This document shows positions 27,501 through 36,758 of a stretch of 64,000 bases of DNA, in pieces. The position numbers and the translations under genes were made by a program. The DNA comes from Haloarcula pellucida. Lineage in GTDB: Archaea; Halobacteriota; Halobacteria; Halobacteriales; Haloarculaceae. The notes beneath the pieces are model-generated. The model was given only the letters and a program-made list of their open reading frames with translations. It was not told where the DNA came from and made no database searches. Positions within the stretch are counted from its first letter, which is position 1. Every line of letters begins with the position of its first letter. The stretch is taken from NCBI RefSeq assembly GCF_014647235.1, contig NZ_BMOU01000003.1, forward strand, positions 248,001 through 312,000. The letters are read 5' to 3'.

Positions 27501-28165
27501 GTGTAGAGCGTCTCACGAGCGTCATCGGCGTCCAGGTCACAGACAGTCTCCCAGAGGACGTCCACGTACTCTTCGACGTCAGCATCTCGCCAGCGTTCGA
27601 GGACGGCCTCGCTCTGTGGGCGCTCGTCGAGCAACCCAGTCAATACGTCGACGAGTTGGCTTCGTCCCCAGAGCTGGGCGAGCAGCGCGACGTCCTCGTC
27701 GCTCTGATTTCCTTCGAGGAACTCCGTGACGACTTCTCGCTGAAGGGTTGCGGCGCCGTCCTCGTCGAGAACATCGAACCCGAGTGGGACTGGCGCTTCG
27801 ACGGCACGTTCTCGTAACAGTCGGGTACAGAATGCGTGTATCGTGTGGACGTAGCCGTCTTCGAGTTCGTCGAGAACGTCTCGCCACCGATGGTATCCCT
27901 CCGGCGAATCTTCGGCAGCGAGCCGGTCGTAGACTTCCGTCCGGACGCGTTCGGTCAACTCCGCCGCGGCCTTTCGCGTGAACGTGATCGTGACGATGTT
28001 CTCAGGGGTGAGTGACGGATTCTCTTCGAGAATGGTGACGTATCGCTCAGTCAGTGTCGTCGTTTTGCCGGTCCCAGCGCCGGCGGTGATGGCTACGTTC
28101 CGGTCCTGAACGAGTGCGTCTTCCTGTTCGGTGGTTAGCTGAATTGCATCGTCTTCATCAGTCAT
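24527..28165 (-). CDS. AddA-like UvrD-family helicase with C-terminal RecB-type nuclease
   Basis: A 1212-residue superfamily 1 helicase. Walker A is AGAGTGKT (residues 28-35), motif II VMVDEFQDTDD, motif V MTIHSSKGLEF and motif VI LYVACTRTRD. The RecB-family nuclease at the C-terminus has GDIDRLLV...IIDYKTN (D1137-Y-K1139). Length and order match bacterial AddA (about 1230 residues). With the product of the overlapping gene 28158-31346 (8-nt overlap, same strand) it should form an ATP-driven DNA-end-processing complex. Most haloarchaea are thought to use Mre11-Rad50/HerA-NurA for ends, so this pair is accessory. It faces the BREX operon and may be part of the defence island. Confidence 0.88.
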   Translation of the reverse strand: MTDEDDAIQLTTEQEDALVQDRNVAITAGAGTGKTTTLTERYVTILEENPSLTPENIVTITFTRKAAAELTERVRTEVYDRLAAEDSPEGYHRWRDVLDELEDGYVHTIHAFCTRLLRERAVEAPVPLGFDVLDEDGAATLQREVVTEFLEGNQSDEDVALLAQLWGRSQLVDVLTGLLDERPQSEAVLERWRDADVEEYVDVLWETVCDLDADDARETLYTHGVLETLRELADRLPAGADVQDEDGLRAYRTFEDIATTLPESPSESDPRRCQRAILDLYEVCEKKSGGLYSSSGYVVGSREDWHEHGDVYDDLKDAVDVVIGAVESHEDAVDTTPGELEENSAHYALALMRVFDGVLERYEAGKDRRDALDFPDVIETAISFLRENEEVRRRLQDTFAAVMVDEFQDTDDRQWELVKLLTGVDEETATNVFLVGDEKQSIYAFRGADVTTFGAARDELQSVNSSLGLDEVPDSDVESPTSLELSGNFRTLEAPLTFLNRLFDQLFQSEDDEHAPFEAPPQPLTARRDRVEDIEGLDGSIEYLVVPDDAETAATLFGDDHPVAEGALDHTIEAEAQALAARLTTLFDDPPLVQDTDTGEHRSATPDDVAILLRRRTHLDRYQRALEAYDIPYTVIGGVGFYDTPEVQALTNLLRVLGDPTDDISLYGVLRSPLFGFTDDRLAPAIARADSIWTALETTDDPQLTDAFELLSNWRTLSGCAEPGEEGVLSWNRVLTRVIDDTGYLTSVSADERGQQAVANVEKFRDQVRTWSENGVHTTAGLLHRIDRQAEIDPREGEADIPGDAEGVRIMTIHSSKGLEFPIVTIPDIGSSLNFGRSVDDYGYVRLVEGTTDAPPLPAVGGPHPRDAFSIEKTAVHEYADRLSLPQERAEAKRLLYVACTRTRDHLLLCGTHDIGRSESGDIELGEPAAFDEADRWRDWLQPHLLEDGELLGQAVQNGDTRGQLGRAGYTIRTPPHPTDWASDEDVDETMPEISIPSPPERDAGIRVAATTLVNEVAEHSGDGHTYAAGEESPGLSPTTFGTVVHRLNELRPPRDEWESFVERVSQMAGEEPTADDIHAAIDHADDAIRFVDDLEASGTLEAVHDEYSVMARLDGSRIVGDIDRLLVTPDRYHIIDYKTNDLSATTSGNLAAHYRPQMLSYALALFQHDPSRRVRASLRFTDAGVEERFEWESDELEDIKSELREMVGLMM

Positions 28166-31100
28166 CGCTCATCACCGCCTCGAGGTCCGCATCGTCCTGA
28201 ACGCGTAACGGAACATACGCTGACTCGTCTCCCCGTGCGTGGTCGACGCGCTCGCGCTTCCGATGGTGGCGGACGTCACAGGCGCGACGATAGTCACAGT
28301 AGCTGCAATTCGCTCCCCGACTCGACAACAGCGTCGTATGGAACCGGCCATTCGCGATGGCGTCGTCGATCTGACCGAGCCACTCCGGCACGACTTCGTC
28401 CAAGAATCGACGTAGCTCTGCCTGTGAATCGAACTTCGATTCCACACCGCGTGGGACTTTGACGTCGTTTGGCGGCCGGACTTGGTAGTACGTCGCGGAC
28501 AGTGCAGCGTCATCGAGATCGTCCTCACTCAAGACGGCCTCCGCAGCGAGGAGGTAGATCGGGAGCTGGAACTTCGTCCCGCCCGTCGTCTTGGTCATAT
28601 ACGGTGCGCGTCCCGTCTTGTAGTCGTACAGCGCTAATTCCGGTTGTTCGTCGGTACCACCCTCGTCGACGCGGTCGATGTACCCACGGATCGAAACGGT
28701 CGACCCGTCAGGTTGTTCAACCTCGAACGGTCCCGTGTCGGAATCAGGTAATCCGTCACCGAATGGGGCTTCGAACCAGCGCGGTCGGGTATCGCCGCCT
28801 CGCATGAGTTCCTCTTCGATGAACGTCGCGAGCAGCCCTTTCTCGGGTGCTTCGTGCGGTCTCGAACTGCCCGCGTACGGGTTCGTTTCAGAGTCGCCTA
28901 AGCCGGCGAACAACTCAGTGAGCCAGCGTTCATAGAACAGGCCGTCGTACTCGAAGTCGGCGTCCGCCAGTTCGTCGAGTGCGATATCGAGGAGACGATC
29001 TTCCAATTCGTCTCTCTCGTATGCACTGACATCGAGTTCCTCGCTCGACTCCGCCGCAAGCTCCACATAGAAGCGTTCGAGAACGTCGTGAACGTAACTA
29101 CCGGTCTCGAGCGGCGTCGGCGTCACTTCGACGTCGTCCGGATCCTCGATGTCGAGAACGTTCTCCGCGTAGAACTTGAACCCGCATTCGACGTACCGTT
29201 CGATTCGGCTCGCGCTGTAGGGTTCGCGCTTAGAGGGAGGATACACCGCATCGACAGTGTCTGCATCGAGAAGGCCATCGTGAGATGTGAGATCTGGATC
29301 GCTTCGATTCTCGGCACAGCTGAGGCCCCGGTCAGTTCGTTTCGTCTGGTCGGGTGTGAGGTCGCCCTGCTCGCCGGCGTGATCGACAGCAACTCGCCGA
29401 CGTGCGTGAGCGGCGAGGCGACGCTGGAGGTCTTCACGGGAGCCGATGCGCTCGTCAAGACCGTCTACTGGTTCGATACCGGTCACTCGTTGTAGTTCAT
29501 CGAGTACCGGTGAGCGGACGACTGCCGATTCATCATCGCCCGATGCTGGAGTTGTGAGTGTGACTTCATCGACGTTCGCGAGGAGTGTCGCGAAAAGATA
29601 GCGGCCTCGAAGGCGCTCGTCACCCGTGTCGAACCGAGGATGGGCGTCGGTCATCTCGTCGAAAAATGCCGGTCGTTCCGGTGAGACGGGGAACTGTTCA
29701 GTCGTGAGCCCGACGACGTAGACGTTCTCGAACGAGCGCATCCGCGCGTCGAGCATCCCCAGAACCTCGACGTGACCGCTGGCAGCACCCTGAGGAACAC
29801 GAATCGGAACGCCATCGAACGCCCGAGTGAGCAACGCCAGTGGCGAGAGATCATTGGAAACAGATTGCATCGATTCAAATGAACTGAGAACCTCGTCGAC
29901 GACGGCGTATGCTTGCTGCTCCGTCGCCTGTGTCGTCCCGCCGGCATAGTTCTCGACTGCAGATTCGAGCTCGAAGTCGTCAGCCAGCACTCGGCGGAAA
30001 ACGTCGAGCGCTGTTTCGATGTCACCCGTATGGAGCGTACCGAGCGACGAGATGAGGTCTTCAATATGTCTCCTCGCGTCGTCGTCGATGTCGTCGAGCA
30101 GCGGATCGAGCGCGACAGTGTCGCGGCGTCGAGCAGCTGCCGTGATAGCGTCAACGTGCTCTCGGGAGAGGAAGTCGACGAGTGGATTCGCCAGCAGCGA
30201 TGTCAAATCCTCAGCGTGGGGGTCCTGCTCGGCAAGACGAAGCAGATCGTGAACGACGCTCCCTGCAAAGGTCCGATCCAGTTGGGATGCAGCGGTCGTC
30301 ACGTGGGGAATGCCATAGGTCTCGAAGACATCGTCGACGTACCCCGCATACGCCTCGGTGCCTGGAATCACGACCGCGAGGTCGTCCGGATCGCGACCGT
30401 CAGCGAGTTCCGCTCGGAGTTCGCGAGCGACGAATCGAACCTCGCGTTCCGGCGTCGGTAACTCCCGCCAGCGGAGTGTCTCTGGCGTCGGTACGTCACC
30501 GGGGTCGTGGCGATACATCGCGTTCGTGACTGTGGCGACGTCGACAGCAGTACCCTGCTGTGGTTCGACCACGTTCCGCTCGAATCCCAGCTCCTCGTAG
30601 ACCCCCAGTCCATCGACGGTGACACTGTCGACGCCCCCGTCGCCGTGCTGGTGGAGCGGGAGAATCGCGATCGTATCGAACGCATCGACGATCCGCTCGA
30701 TCACAGCACGTTCGACGGGTCGGAACTCGTGATAGCCGGAGAGTATGACGGCGTCGAGTTCTGGCGAGAGGTCTGCTAGATCAGCGTCGGCAGTCGCGAC
30801 GGCCTGGAAGATCTCACCACGTGTCGCGGTCCATTCGTCGACGTGGTCGCGATGAAGCACTCCATAGGATCGATAGGCATCGACAGTCGCCGTCGCAATT
30901 CGTTCGTCGAGCTCTGATCCGTCGAATTCGGTTGCGAGTTCCTCAGCCGTAGAGACGCCAGCGTCATCGAACAGCGAGAAGCGACTACTGAAACCGTCCG
31001 CGAGTGCCGCAGATGCTGGCTCGCCTGCAAGAATGCTCCCCTCGCTCTTGGTCGCCTGGTCGAGAGCGTATTCCGTGAGACGACGGTTCACCTGCCCGGA

Positions 31101-31346
31101 GAGTCTCGCGATTGGGCCGTCGAGCGCTTCGTACCAGTCACGGACGACTGCGTCGAGCGTCTCGGCTCGGAGGCGAAGTGGACGGTGTGTATCTGCCCAC
31201 GCATCTTCGACGTGACCTCGTCGAGCGTCGTTTCGCGTGATGTAGAGAATACTACCGAGCGAATCACCAGCAACGGTGTCGGCTTTCTGGAACGCCTGCT
31301 CTTCCAGAAGTGAATGTTTTGGACCGGTGAGAAGCGTGGAATCCAT
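28158..31346 (-). CDS. AddB-like PD-(D/E)XK nuclease with probable 4Fe-4S cluster
   Basis: The 1062-residue partner of the AddA-like protein. The N-terminal helicase-like half has no working Walker A (LLTGPKHSLLEE at that place), so it is probably inactive or structural. The C-terminal nuclease contains ALYDYKTG (about residues 905-911). Cys721 in YVECGFKFY plus C1014-x2-C1017-x5-C1023 (NCSYCDYRRACD) reproduces the AddB iron-sulfur staple. It is the first gene of the minus-strand pair, with an inverted repeat just before its start. A decayed paralogue lies at 57140-57690. Confidence 0.87.
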   Translation of the reverse strand: MDSTLLTGPKHSLLEEQAFQKADTVAGDSLGSILYITRNDARRGHVEDAWADTHRPLRLRAETLDAVVRDWYEALDGPIARLSGQVNRRLTEYALDQATKSEGSILAGEPASAALADGFSSRFSLFDDAGVSTAEELATEFDGSELDERIATATVDAYRSYGVLHRDHVDEWTATRGEIFQAVATADADLADLSPELDAVILSGYHEFRPVERAVIERIVDAFDTIAILPLHQHGDGGVDSVTVDGLGVYEELGFERNVVEPQQGTAVDVATVTNAMYRHDPGDVPTPETLRWRELPTPEREVRFVARELRAELADGRDPDDLAVVIPGTEAYAGYVDDVFETYGIPHVTTAASQLDRTFAGSVVHDLLRLAEQDPHAEDLTSLLANPLVDFLSREHVDAITAAARRRDTVALDPLLDDIDDDARRHIEDLISSLGTLHTGDIETALDVFRRVLADDFELESAVENYAGGTTQATEQQAYAVVDEVLSSFESMQSVSNDLSPLALLTRAFDGVPIRVPQGAASGHVEVLGMLDARMRSFENVYVVGLTTEQFPVSPERPAFFDEMTDAHPRFDTGDERLRGRYLFATLLANVDEVTLTTPASGDDESAVVRSPVLDELQRVTGIEPVDGLDERIGSREDLQRRLAAHARRRVAVDHAGEQGDLTPDQTKRTDRGLSCAENRSDPDLTSHDGLLDADTVDAVYPPSKREPYSASRIERYVECGFKFYAENVLDIEDPDDVEVTPTPLETGSYVHDVLERFYVELAAESSEELDVSAYERDELEDRLLDIALDELADADFEYDGLFYERWLTELFAGLGDSETNPYAGSSRPHEAPEKGLLATFIEEELMRGGDTRPRWFEAPFGDGLPDSDTGPFEVEQPDGSTVSIRGYIDRVDEGGTDEQPELALYDYKTGRAPYMTKTTGGTKFQLPIYLLAAEAVLSEDDLDDAALSATYYQVRPPNDVKVPRGVESKFDSQAELRRFLDEVVPEWLGQIDDAIANGRFHTTLLSSRGANCSYCDYRRACDVRHHRKRERVDHARGDESAYVPLRVQDDADLEAVMSDD

Positions 31347-31576
31347 CGAACAACCTGTACGATGACGAGGCTGTTACTTCACTCTTGGTAACAGTAATTA
31401 GATGAATGATACCTTCTCAGTGTATCCCAGTTCCTCAGACAAATTCACCGCTCAGTTGGAGACAGTTTAGGAATCTTCACCAAGTCCAAATAGGCTAATC
31501 TGACCACAGCATCGGCAATAATCGGGCCATCGGTGATAGACGAAATATAAAGTGGGTCGGTTTAGTCTACCAACGT
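31347..31576. promoter_or_regulatory. Divergent promoter between addB-like gene and BREX operon
   Basis: CTGTTAC (31371-31377) and GTAACAG (31388-31394) form a perfect inverted repeat with a 10-nt spacer, 25 nt before the addB-like ATG. On the plus strand AAATATAAAG (31543-31552) is a strong TATA box about 25-30 nt before the brxA ATG, implying a leaderless BREX transcript. No regulator gene is adjacent. Confidence 0.6.
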
Positions 31577-32416
31577 ATGACCCTCATATCCGATGGAGGT
31601 GACGCTCCTCTCTCATCTTTGTCTGGACAACTTTCGCCGGATGAAGTCAACATGGATCTCACGATGTGCGGTCTCCTCGTCGATCGGGCTGAGGAATTGG
31701 CTCAGCTCTACGCAGATAAGGGGAACTGGAACGATGTGAAGGAGATCTGGTTCGACGAGCGCCTCTCGAATCGGAGCACACGGGGGAGTTCTCAGAAAAT
31801 CTATCGGGTGCTGACATCGCGGTTCAAAAATGCACCAACGGCTCTCCCGAACCCGAGTGTTCTCCCCCAGGTGTTTGATCAGTGTGACACGTCCCGAGAC
31901 AAGGCACAGATCCTCTATCTGTACCTTGTTTCTGACGATAGCTTGGTTCGGTACGTCGTCCACGAATACAGTGCTCGTGTAGCTCGAGGCGAACCGAACC
32001 CACTGGACTTCTCGAACGAGACTCTTTCAACGATCCTCGGCAACCTCACCTATTCCGATGGTAGCAGCTTCGAGTACGCAGAATCGACGACGGAACGCTG
32101 GTGCGAAGGGATCAGATCCGTAATGCGTGAAATCGGTGTTCTCGAGGGACAACAAGCAGTAGAAGGGGATTCTCCTTCAGTAGGAACTATACCACTTCTA
32201 GTTGCGTTGGACTATTCGTTCGAGATCGGCGATGAAGATTGGATTACAGCCCCTCGAGGATTGCTATACCTCTTCCAACCGGAGCAGCGCTGGGAAGAAC
32301 TGTTCGACCGTGCTGCCACCACCACCGCTTGGGAATATCTCGAACTCCACGGAGACCTCGACCTACGCCCCAGTGAAGAAACATATTCGTGGGTACAGGA
32401 TGGGGGTGACAGTTGA
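31577..32416 (+). CDS. brxA: BREX protein BrxA (DUF1819-like)
   Basis: A 279-residue protein starting the BREX operon. Recognisable features are the small α-helical core with KIYRVLTSRFKNAP near residue 75, YLVSDDSLVRYVVHEY (about 115-130) and the late TTTAWEYLELHGDL. BrxA proteins of this family are NusB-like, bind DNA in some studies, and are needed in many BREX systems. The copy is longer than enterobacterial BrxA (about 200 residues) because of extra acidic loops. It overlaps brxC1 by one base (TGATG). The assignment rests on position and these motifs. Confidence 0.75.
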   Translation: MTLISDGGDAPLSSLSGQLSPDEVNMDLTMCGLLVDRAEELAQLYADKGNWNDVKEIWFDERLSNRSTRGSSQKIYRVLTSRFKNAPTALPNPSVLPQVFDQCDTSRDKAQILYLYLVSDDSLVRYVVHEYSARVARGEPNPLDFSNETLSTILGNLTYSDGSSFEYAESTTERWCEGIRSVMREIGVLEGQQAVEGDSPSVGTIPLLVALDYSFEIGDEDWITAPRGLLYLFQPEQRWEELFDRAATTTAWEYLELHGDLDLRPSEETYSWVQDGGDS

Positions 32417-35400
32417 TGGTCGATGCGAGTTGGTTTGAAGACCTTCCAGACGATTTCGAGGAATCGGTCCGTATCGACAGGGACGAACGCGATCATCGCG
32501 AGCGGGCCATCCAGTCGTACCACGTAACGGCGGACTCCCAACGCTTTATTCGAGACTTCGTCGACCGGATGCTCGGACAGGCGGACGATATGCGTACCGG
32601 GTCGAACTACTGGCTCTACGGCTATTACGGCAGCGGAAAGAGCCATCTTCTGACCGTCCTCGACGGACTGCTCGACACCGACTGGCTCGAAGGACAGTAT
32701 AGCGAGGTCTGGGATGACCTTACGCAAGTAACAGAAGATGCCAGCGAGGACCAACTGCGTGCGCACTGGCAGAACATCCACGAGGAATATTACGTCATCC
32801 CTGTCTCGGTTAATCTCCTGAAATACCAGGGGCAAAAGCAGCGAAGTTTCAGCGAGATCGTTCTCAGACACGCCCATCAGGACCCCGATCTGACCGGCGT
32901 CGACGATGAGATCTCGACAGGACTCTCCTCGCAGCTTGACGTCGCGTATTTCGAGAAGTGGTTCCGGACGACGGAAGCATGGCCTGACCGCCAGACTCGT
33001 GCACAAGCGGTGCTTGAAACCGTTACTGCCGAGAGCGGTGGATACGACTGGGATTCAGAGGATCTCTGGAAGGATATCCAGAACTACAGTGCGCTCGCAG
33101 ATGTGGTTCTACCCAAACTCTTCGAGGAGGTCAACGAAACCCGTGATGGGTACACGGACCTCAGACCGTCGGATATCGATCCAGAGGAAGTGGTGACACG
33201 GCTGAATCAACTGCGTGAAGAGCGGGAGGACGAGTTAGGCAAGCCGGTGAAGTTGGTGTTGCTTCTCGACGAGGTGAGTCTCTTTATCGGGACGGACTTC
33301 GAGCGCCTGACTGAACTCCAGACGCTCGCGGAGAACATCGACGACATCGGTGATGGCGACATCCAGCTCGTTGCGACTGCACAAGCCAAGATCGAAGACG
33401 TCCAGCCGAAGTTCGCCGCTCACGGTGCCGACTTTAGTATCGTCAAAGACCGCTTCCCGCACCGCTACCAGCTACCCAGTAAACACGTAGGCGACATCGC
33501 AAAGCGGCGTCTGTTCGAGAAATCCGACCGAGGCGAGGCCCGAGTTCGTGAGGTACTCGACGAGGCCTCGGTGAAACCGACCGAATCACTGGTTTACAAC
33601 GAAATCAAGCAGAATACGAAACCGCCACTCGACAGCATCGACGACGACGAGCTCGTCGAGTTCTACCCATTCCTTCCCTATCACGCGCCGCTGTTCCTCG
33701 AGATACTGTTCAATCTCAGGCAGGAAGCCCCCGATCCAGCAAAATCGATCTTCTCGGGGACCGCTCGCGCGATTCTCGCGCTCATGCACAATCTCCTCCA
33801 GAGTTGGGTTGAAGACGGAGAACCTGACCACGTCGTTACGTTGGTCGATTTCTATGAACTGATCAAACCAGAGCTGGAGGAGACCCTCGAGAAAGACGTT
33901 CGAGTTATCGGAGAGCTACCCGACGATGACGAGGCTGGAGCGAATGAGTCCCATGAGGGGGGGAGAAGTATCGCAGACGAAGTCGCGGATGGCAATCTGG
34001 AAGCGTTCGATCTCGACGTGGCGAAAGCGGTCTTGTTGCTGCAGCACGTCCACGATATCGTCCCACTGAACGAGGGGAACATCGCCGTCTCCGTGATGTC
34101 CGATCTCAACGGTCGGTCGTGGATCAGTACGCAAAACCGAGTCGAGGAGTCGCTGGGGCGGCTCCAGAAGTTCATCCGGCCGACCGAGGACGAATCCGGT
34201 GCGAGATATCGGTTCGCCACACAGGAAGAGCGCCTCATCTACGACGATACCGAGGCAAACGAGGAGAACCCAGACTGGGATGCTATTCTCCACGCATTGG
34301 ACGAGCATCTCTGGGAACGGATCATGCAGGATCTTTCCCTCCCGGAATCCGTTCCGTATAGTGAATCTGGTGACGAATATCCCGTCGCATACGAATTTAG
34401 TCTCGACGGAGTCGGATTCGAGACGACCAGGGAAGCCGAGGGAGGGTTAGAAGTCTCCATTGCAGTGCAGGGCGTCCATCCCGCTCATTCGCCAGACGAT
34501 GGGGATGAAGAAACGCTGTACTGGGAGATCGACACTGACGGACTCGACGACCTTCGGAAGCACATCGTCGAGTGGTGGGCGCTTCGAGACGCGATTTCGA
34601 CACACACCGTCCCACCTGCTGTTGAACGCGATCTCGACCGGCGGGCGAGTGCTGTCAGAAGCAAACTCGTCAGCGCGATGCAGAGCGGCTCCTACACGGT
34701 GAAAGATCGAACGAACATCGGGAGTCTCGCGAAAGCAGTGCAAACTGCCGTCGACGTCGGATATCCGGACGACTTCCATCCGATGATGCTCCAGGTGACC
34801 GACGACCGACTGCAGGAACTCGCCGAGCTTTCCACTGACGATCCACTCCCAGCGTGGGCACATACGATACAGGTCCCCTCCTCGGATCCATCCGCGAGGC
34901 AAGGAAAGAAAAGCATTCAGCGAAACGTGTTGTCGCTCACTGGCCGGCAGCTGAGGGACAAGGACGATGGCCTCAACATGAACACGGTCCTCGATGGGAT
35001 CACCGACGAAAAGCCGTTCTACGACGAGGCCCGCCCTGCATTGTGTGCCATCATCTGGGGGTTCTGTCGGGAAGGTCGACTCGTTCCTGTCGACGAAGAC
35101 GGCAACACCCTCGCAAACGAAGTCGTTCTCGATCAGAGCCAGCTATCGACGACGAGACTGAAACTCCTTCCACGTGAACCGATTGGGAAACTGCTCGAAG
35201 ATGGAGGATTCAAGGAGACTACAGAGACTGTCGCTGATGGACTGATTAACCTCCAGAACGCGAATACACAGCTCCGTTCGGCGCTCACTGGTCTCCAAGA
35301 GGACGTCCAATTGGTCGCAGACACGGATATCCGTTCGGACGCTGTCGCCGGTTTGCTCGACAGCCTCGTCGAAGCGTTATCAGAGCGTATCGATGCAACC

Positions 35401-36171
35401 GCTGACCGGCTCACCGTCGTCAGGTCACAGGGGGACGGACTGGGGGATGCGATTGAACAGACGAACGCCGGACAGGAATGGCTCGACGAAGTCGTAGATG
35501 TCTGGAATCGACGGCTCCTGTCGCTCTACCGCTTCGATGCACAACTGGCCGTCGGTGACCGTGAGTTCGAATGGATCGATGAGAAGGCGCAGTCATTGGT
35601 TGCGGAGCAGCGTGATGCGCTCCATGCGTTCGATGGGAGCTGGTGGACGACCGATGGGTGGAAAGTCCTGGTTGGGGAGACTGCTACCGACTGTAGCGCC
35701 GAATTCCAACGCTCTTGGAACGCGTACGTCGATGAGCACGAACTCGCTACATTCGTGGAGCGGCTGGAGGAACATCCGTGGGTCGTTCCTGCAACGGAAC
35801 TCCCGTCGAGTGTGCATGTCGCCTTCGAGCGGACCTACATCACGCCGCTTCGTGAGCTTCGGCGCTGGTACGAAACCGTAGACGAGGCAGTCACGGCACT
35901 AAACTCGGACGACGAAGATACGCTGGCCTCGGCGGCAGATGACATCGCTGGTGTGCAACCTCGGACAGACGCTACCGAAGACGACGTCGACGTACTCGAA
36001 TCCAGACTCGGTCGCCTCTCTGCAATCGTCGGCGACCGGACACCCGGCGACGTGGATCAAATCGGAGTTCTCCCGGACGACCGACGGGGAATCGATCAGC
36101 GCCTCGAACGTCTCGTCGAGAGCAGAGAATTGGATGTAGAGCGGGCTGATTCGGGGGTGATCATTCGATGA
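32416..36171 (+). CDS. brxC: BREX ATPase BrxC/PglY, first copy
   Basis: A large AAA-type ATPase of about 1251 residues. Walker A is GYYGSGKSHL (about residues 70-78) in NYWLYGYYGSGKSHLL. Walker B-like KLVLLLDEVSLFIG is near residue 280, followed by VATAQAKIED. The C-terminal third is helical and acidic. BrxC/PglY is an essential core BREX component. The start is ATG 32416 in the TGATG overlap with brxA (a TTG at 32413 precedes it). It overlaps brxB by four bases (ATGA). A second, clearly diverged BrxC is encoded at 36755. Confidence 0.85.
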   Translation: MVDASWFEDLPDDFEESVRIDRDERDHRERAIQSYHVTADSQRFIRDFVDRMLGQADDMRTGSNYWLYGYYGSGKSHLLTVLDGLLDTDWLEGQYSEVWDDLTQVTEDASEDQLRAHWQNIHEEYYVIPVSVNLLKYQGQKQRSFSEIVLRHAHQDPDLTGVDDEISTGLSSQLDVAYFEKWFRTTEAWPDRQTRAQAVLETVTAESGGYDWDSEDLWKDIQNYSALADVVLPKLFEEVNETRDGYTDLRPSDIDPEEVVTRLNQLREEREDELGKPVKLVLLLDEVSLFIGTDFERLTELQTLAENIDDIGDGDIQLVATAQAKIEDVQPKFAAHGADFSIVKDRFPHRYQLPSKHVGDIAKRRLFEKSDRGEARVREVLDEASVKPTESLVYNEIKQNTKPPLDSIDDDELVEFYPFLPYHAPLFLEILFNLRQEAPDPAKSIFSGTARAILALMHNLLQSWVEDGEPDHVVTLVDFYELIKPELEETLEKDVRVIGELPDDDEAGANESHEGGRSIADEVADGNLEAFDLDVAKAVLLLQHVHDIVPLNEGNIAVSVMSDLNGRSWISTQNRVEESLGRLQKFIRPTEDESGARYRFATQEERLIYDDTEANEENPDWDAILHALDEHLWERIMQDLSLPESVPYSESGDEYPVAYEFSLDGVGFETTREAEGGLEVSIAVQGVHPAHSPDDGDEETLYWEIDTDGLDDLRKHIVEWWALRDAISTHTVPPAVERDLDRRASAVRSKLVSAMQSGSYTVKDRTNIGSLAKAVQTAVDVGYPDDFHPMMLQVTDDRLQELAELSTDDPLPAWAHTIQVPSSDPSARQGKKSIQRNVLSLTGRQLRDKDDGLNMNTVLDGITDEKPFYDEARPALCAIIWGFCREGRLVPVDEDGNTLANEVVLDQSQLSTTRLKLLPREPIGKLLEDGGFKETTETVADGLINLQNANTQLRSALTGLQEDVQLVADTDIRSDAVAGLLDSLVEALSERIDATADRLTVVRSQGDGLGDAIEQTNAGQEWLDEVVDVWNRRLLSLYRFDAQLAVGDREFEWIDEKAQSLVAEQRDALHAFDGSWWTTDGWKVLVGETATDCSAEFQRSWNAYVDEHELATFVERLEEHPWVVPATELPSSVHVAFERTYITPLRELRRWYETVDEAVTALNSDDEDTLASAADDIAGVQPRTDATEDDVDVLESRLGRLSAIVGDRTPGDVDQIGVLPDDRRGIDQRLERLVESRELDVERADSGVIIR

Positions 36172-36758
36172 CTGACTCACCGTATCTCGCCTTCAAAGAG
36201 AAGCTGTGTACGTTCGCTGATGGGCAAGCCGGCATCCGGAATCCATTCGTGATCGCAGCGGTCGATCCATCAATCGAACACCGGGTTGCGGACCGACTCA
36301 GCGGATGGGCGACGGACGCAGAAGAACCGCCAGTTGTCGATGAAGGGGTCACGGTCCAGCCGATTTGGCTCGACGAACTCCTCCCGAAGACGCAGGTCTA
36401 CAATCTCTCGGTGGCACTGGGTGGCGAGACGACCGCTGAGCGTATTGAAGAGACGATGCAGGATCGGTTGGCGGAGGAGCTCGTCGAGGAGATGATCACG
36501 AACGAGATCGACGACGACCGGCTGGAAACGCAACAACACGTCGTCTTGCTTCTCAACCTCGGGAGCCTCTATCCGTTCACTCGTGCGTCCGAGCTCCTCG
36601 ACGAACTCGACCGTCGCAACGTCAGGTCTACCATCGGTGTAATGTACCCCGGTGATGACGTCGGCGGGAAGCTGAGTTTCTTCGACGGAGAACCACGACA
36701 CTACTATCCAGCGCACCAGATTCCGGGTCCCGTCCAGGAGGTGCATCTCCAACAATGA
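36168..36758 (+). CDS. brxB: BREX protein BrxB (DUF1788-like)
   Basis: A 196-residue protein with the DUF1788 pattern: early NPFVIAAVDPSIEHRVADRL, IWLDELLPKTQVYNL in the middle, and the conserved VLLLNLGSLYPFTRASELLDEL followed by IGVMYPG. BrxB is a small core BREX component of unclear biochemical role that interacts with the methyltransferase in some systems. It overlaps both neighbours by four bases, so brxC1-brxB-brxC2 are translated as one unit. Confidence 0.82.
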   Translation: MTDSPYLAFKEKLCTFADGQAGIRNPFVIAAVDPSIEHRVADRLSGWATDAEEPPVVDEGVTVQPIWLDELLPKTQVYNLSVALGGETTAERIEETMQDRLAEELVEEMITNEIDDDRLETQQHVVLLLNLGSLYPFTRASELLDELDRRNVRSTIGVMYPGDDVGGKLSFFDGEPRHYYPAHQIPGPVQEVHLQQ

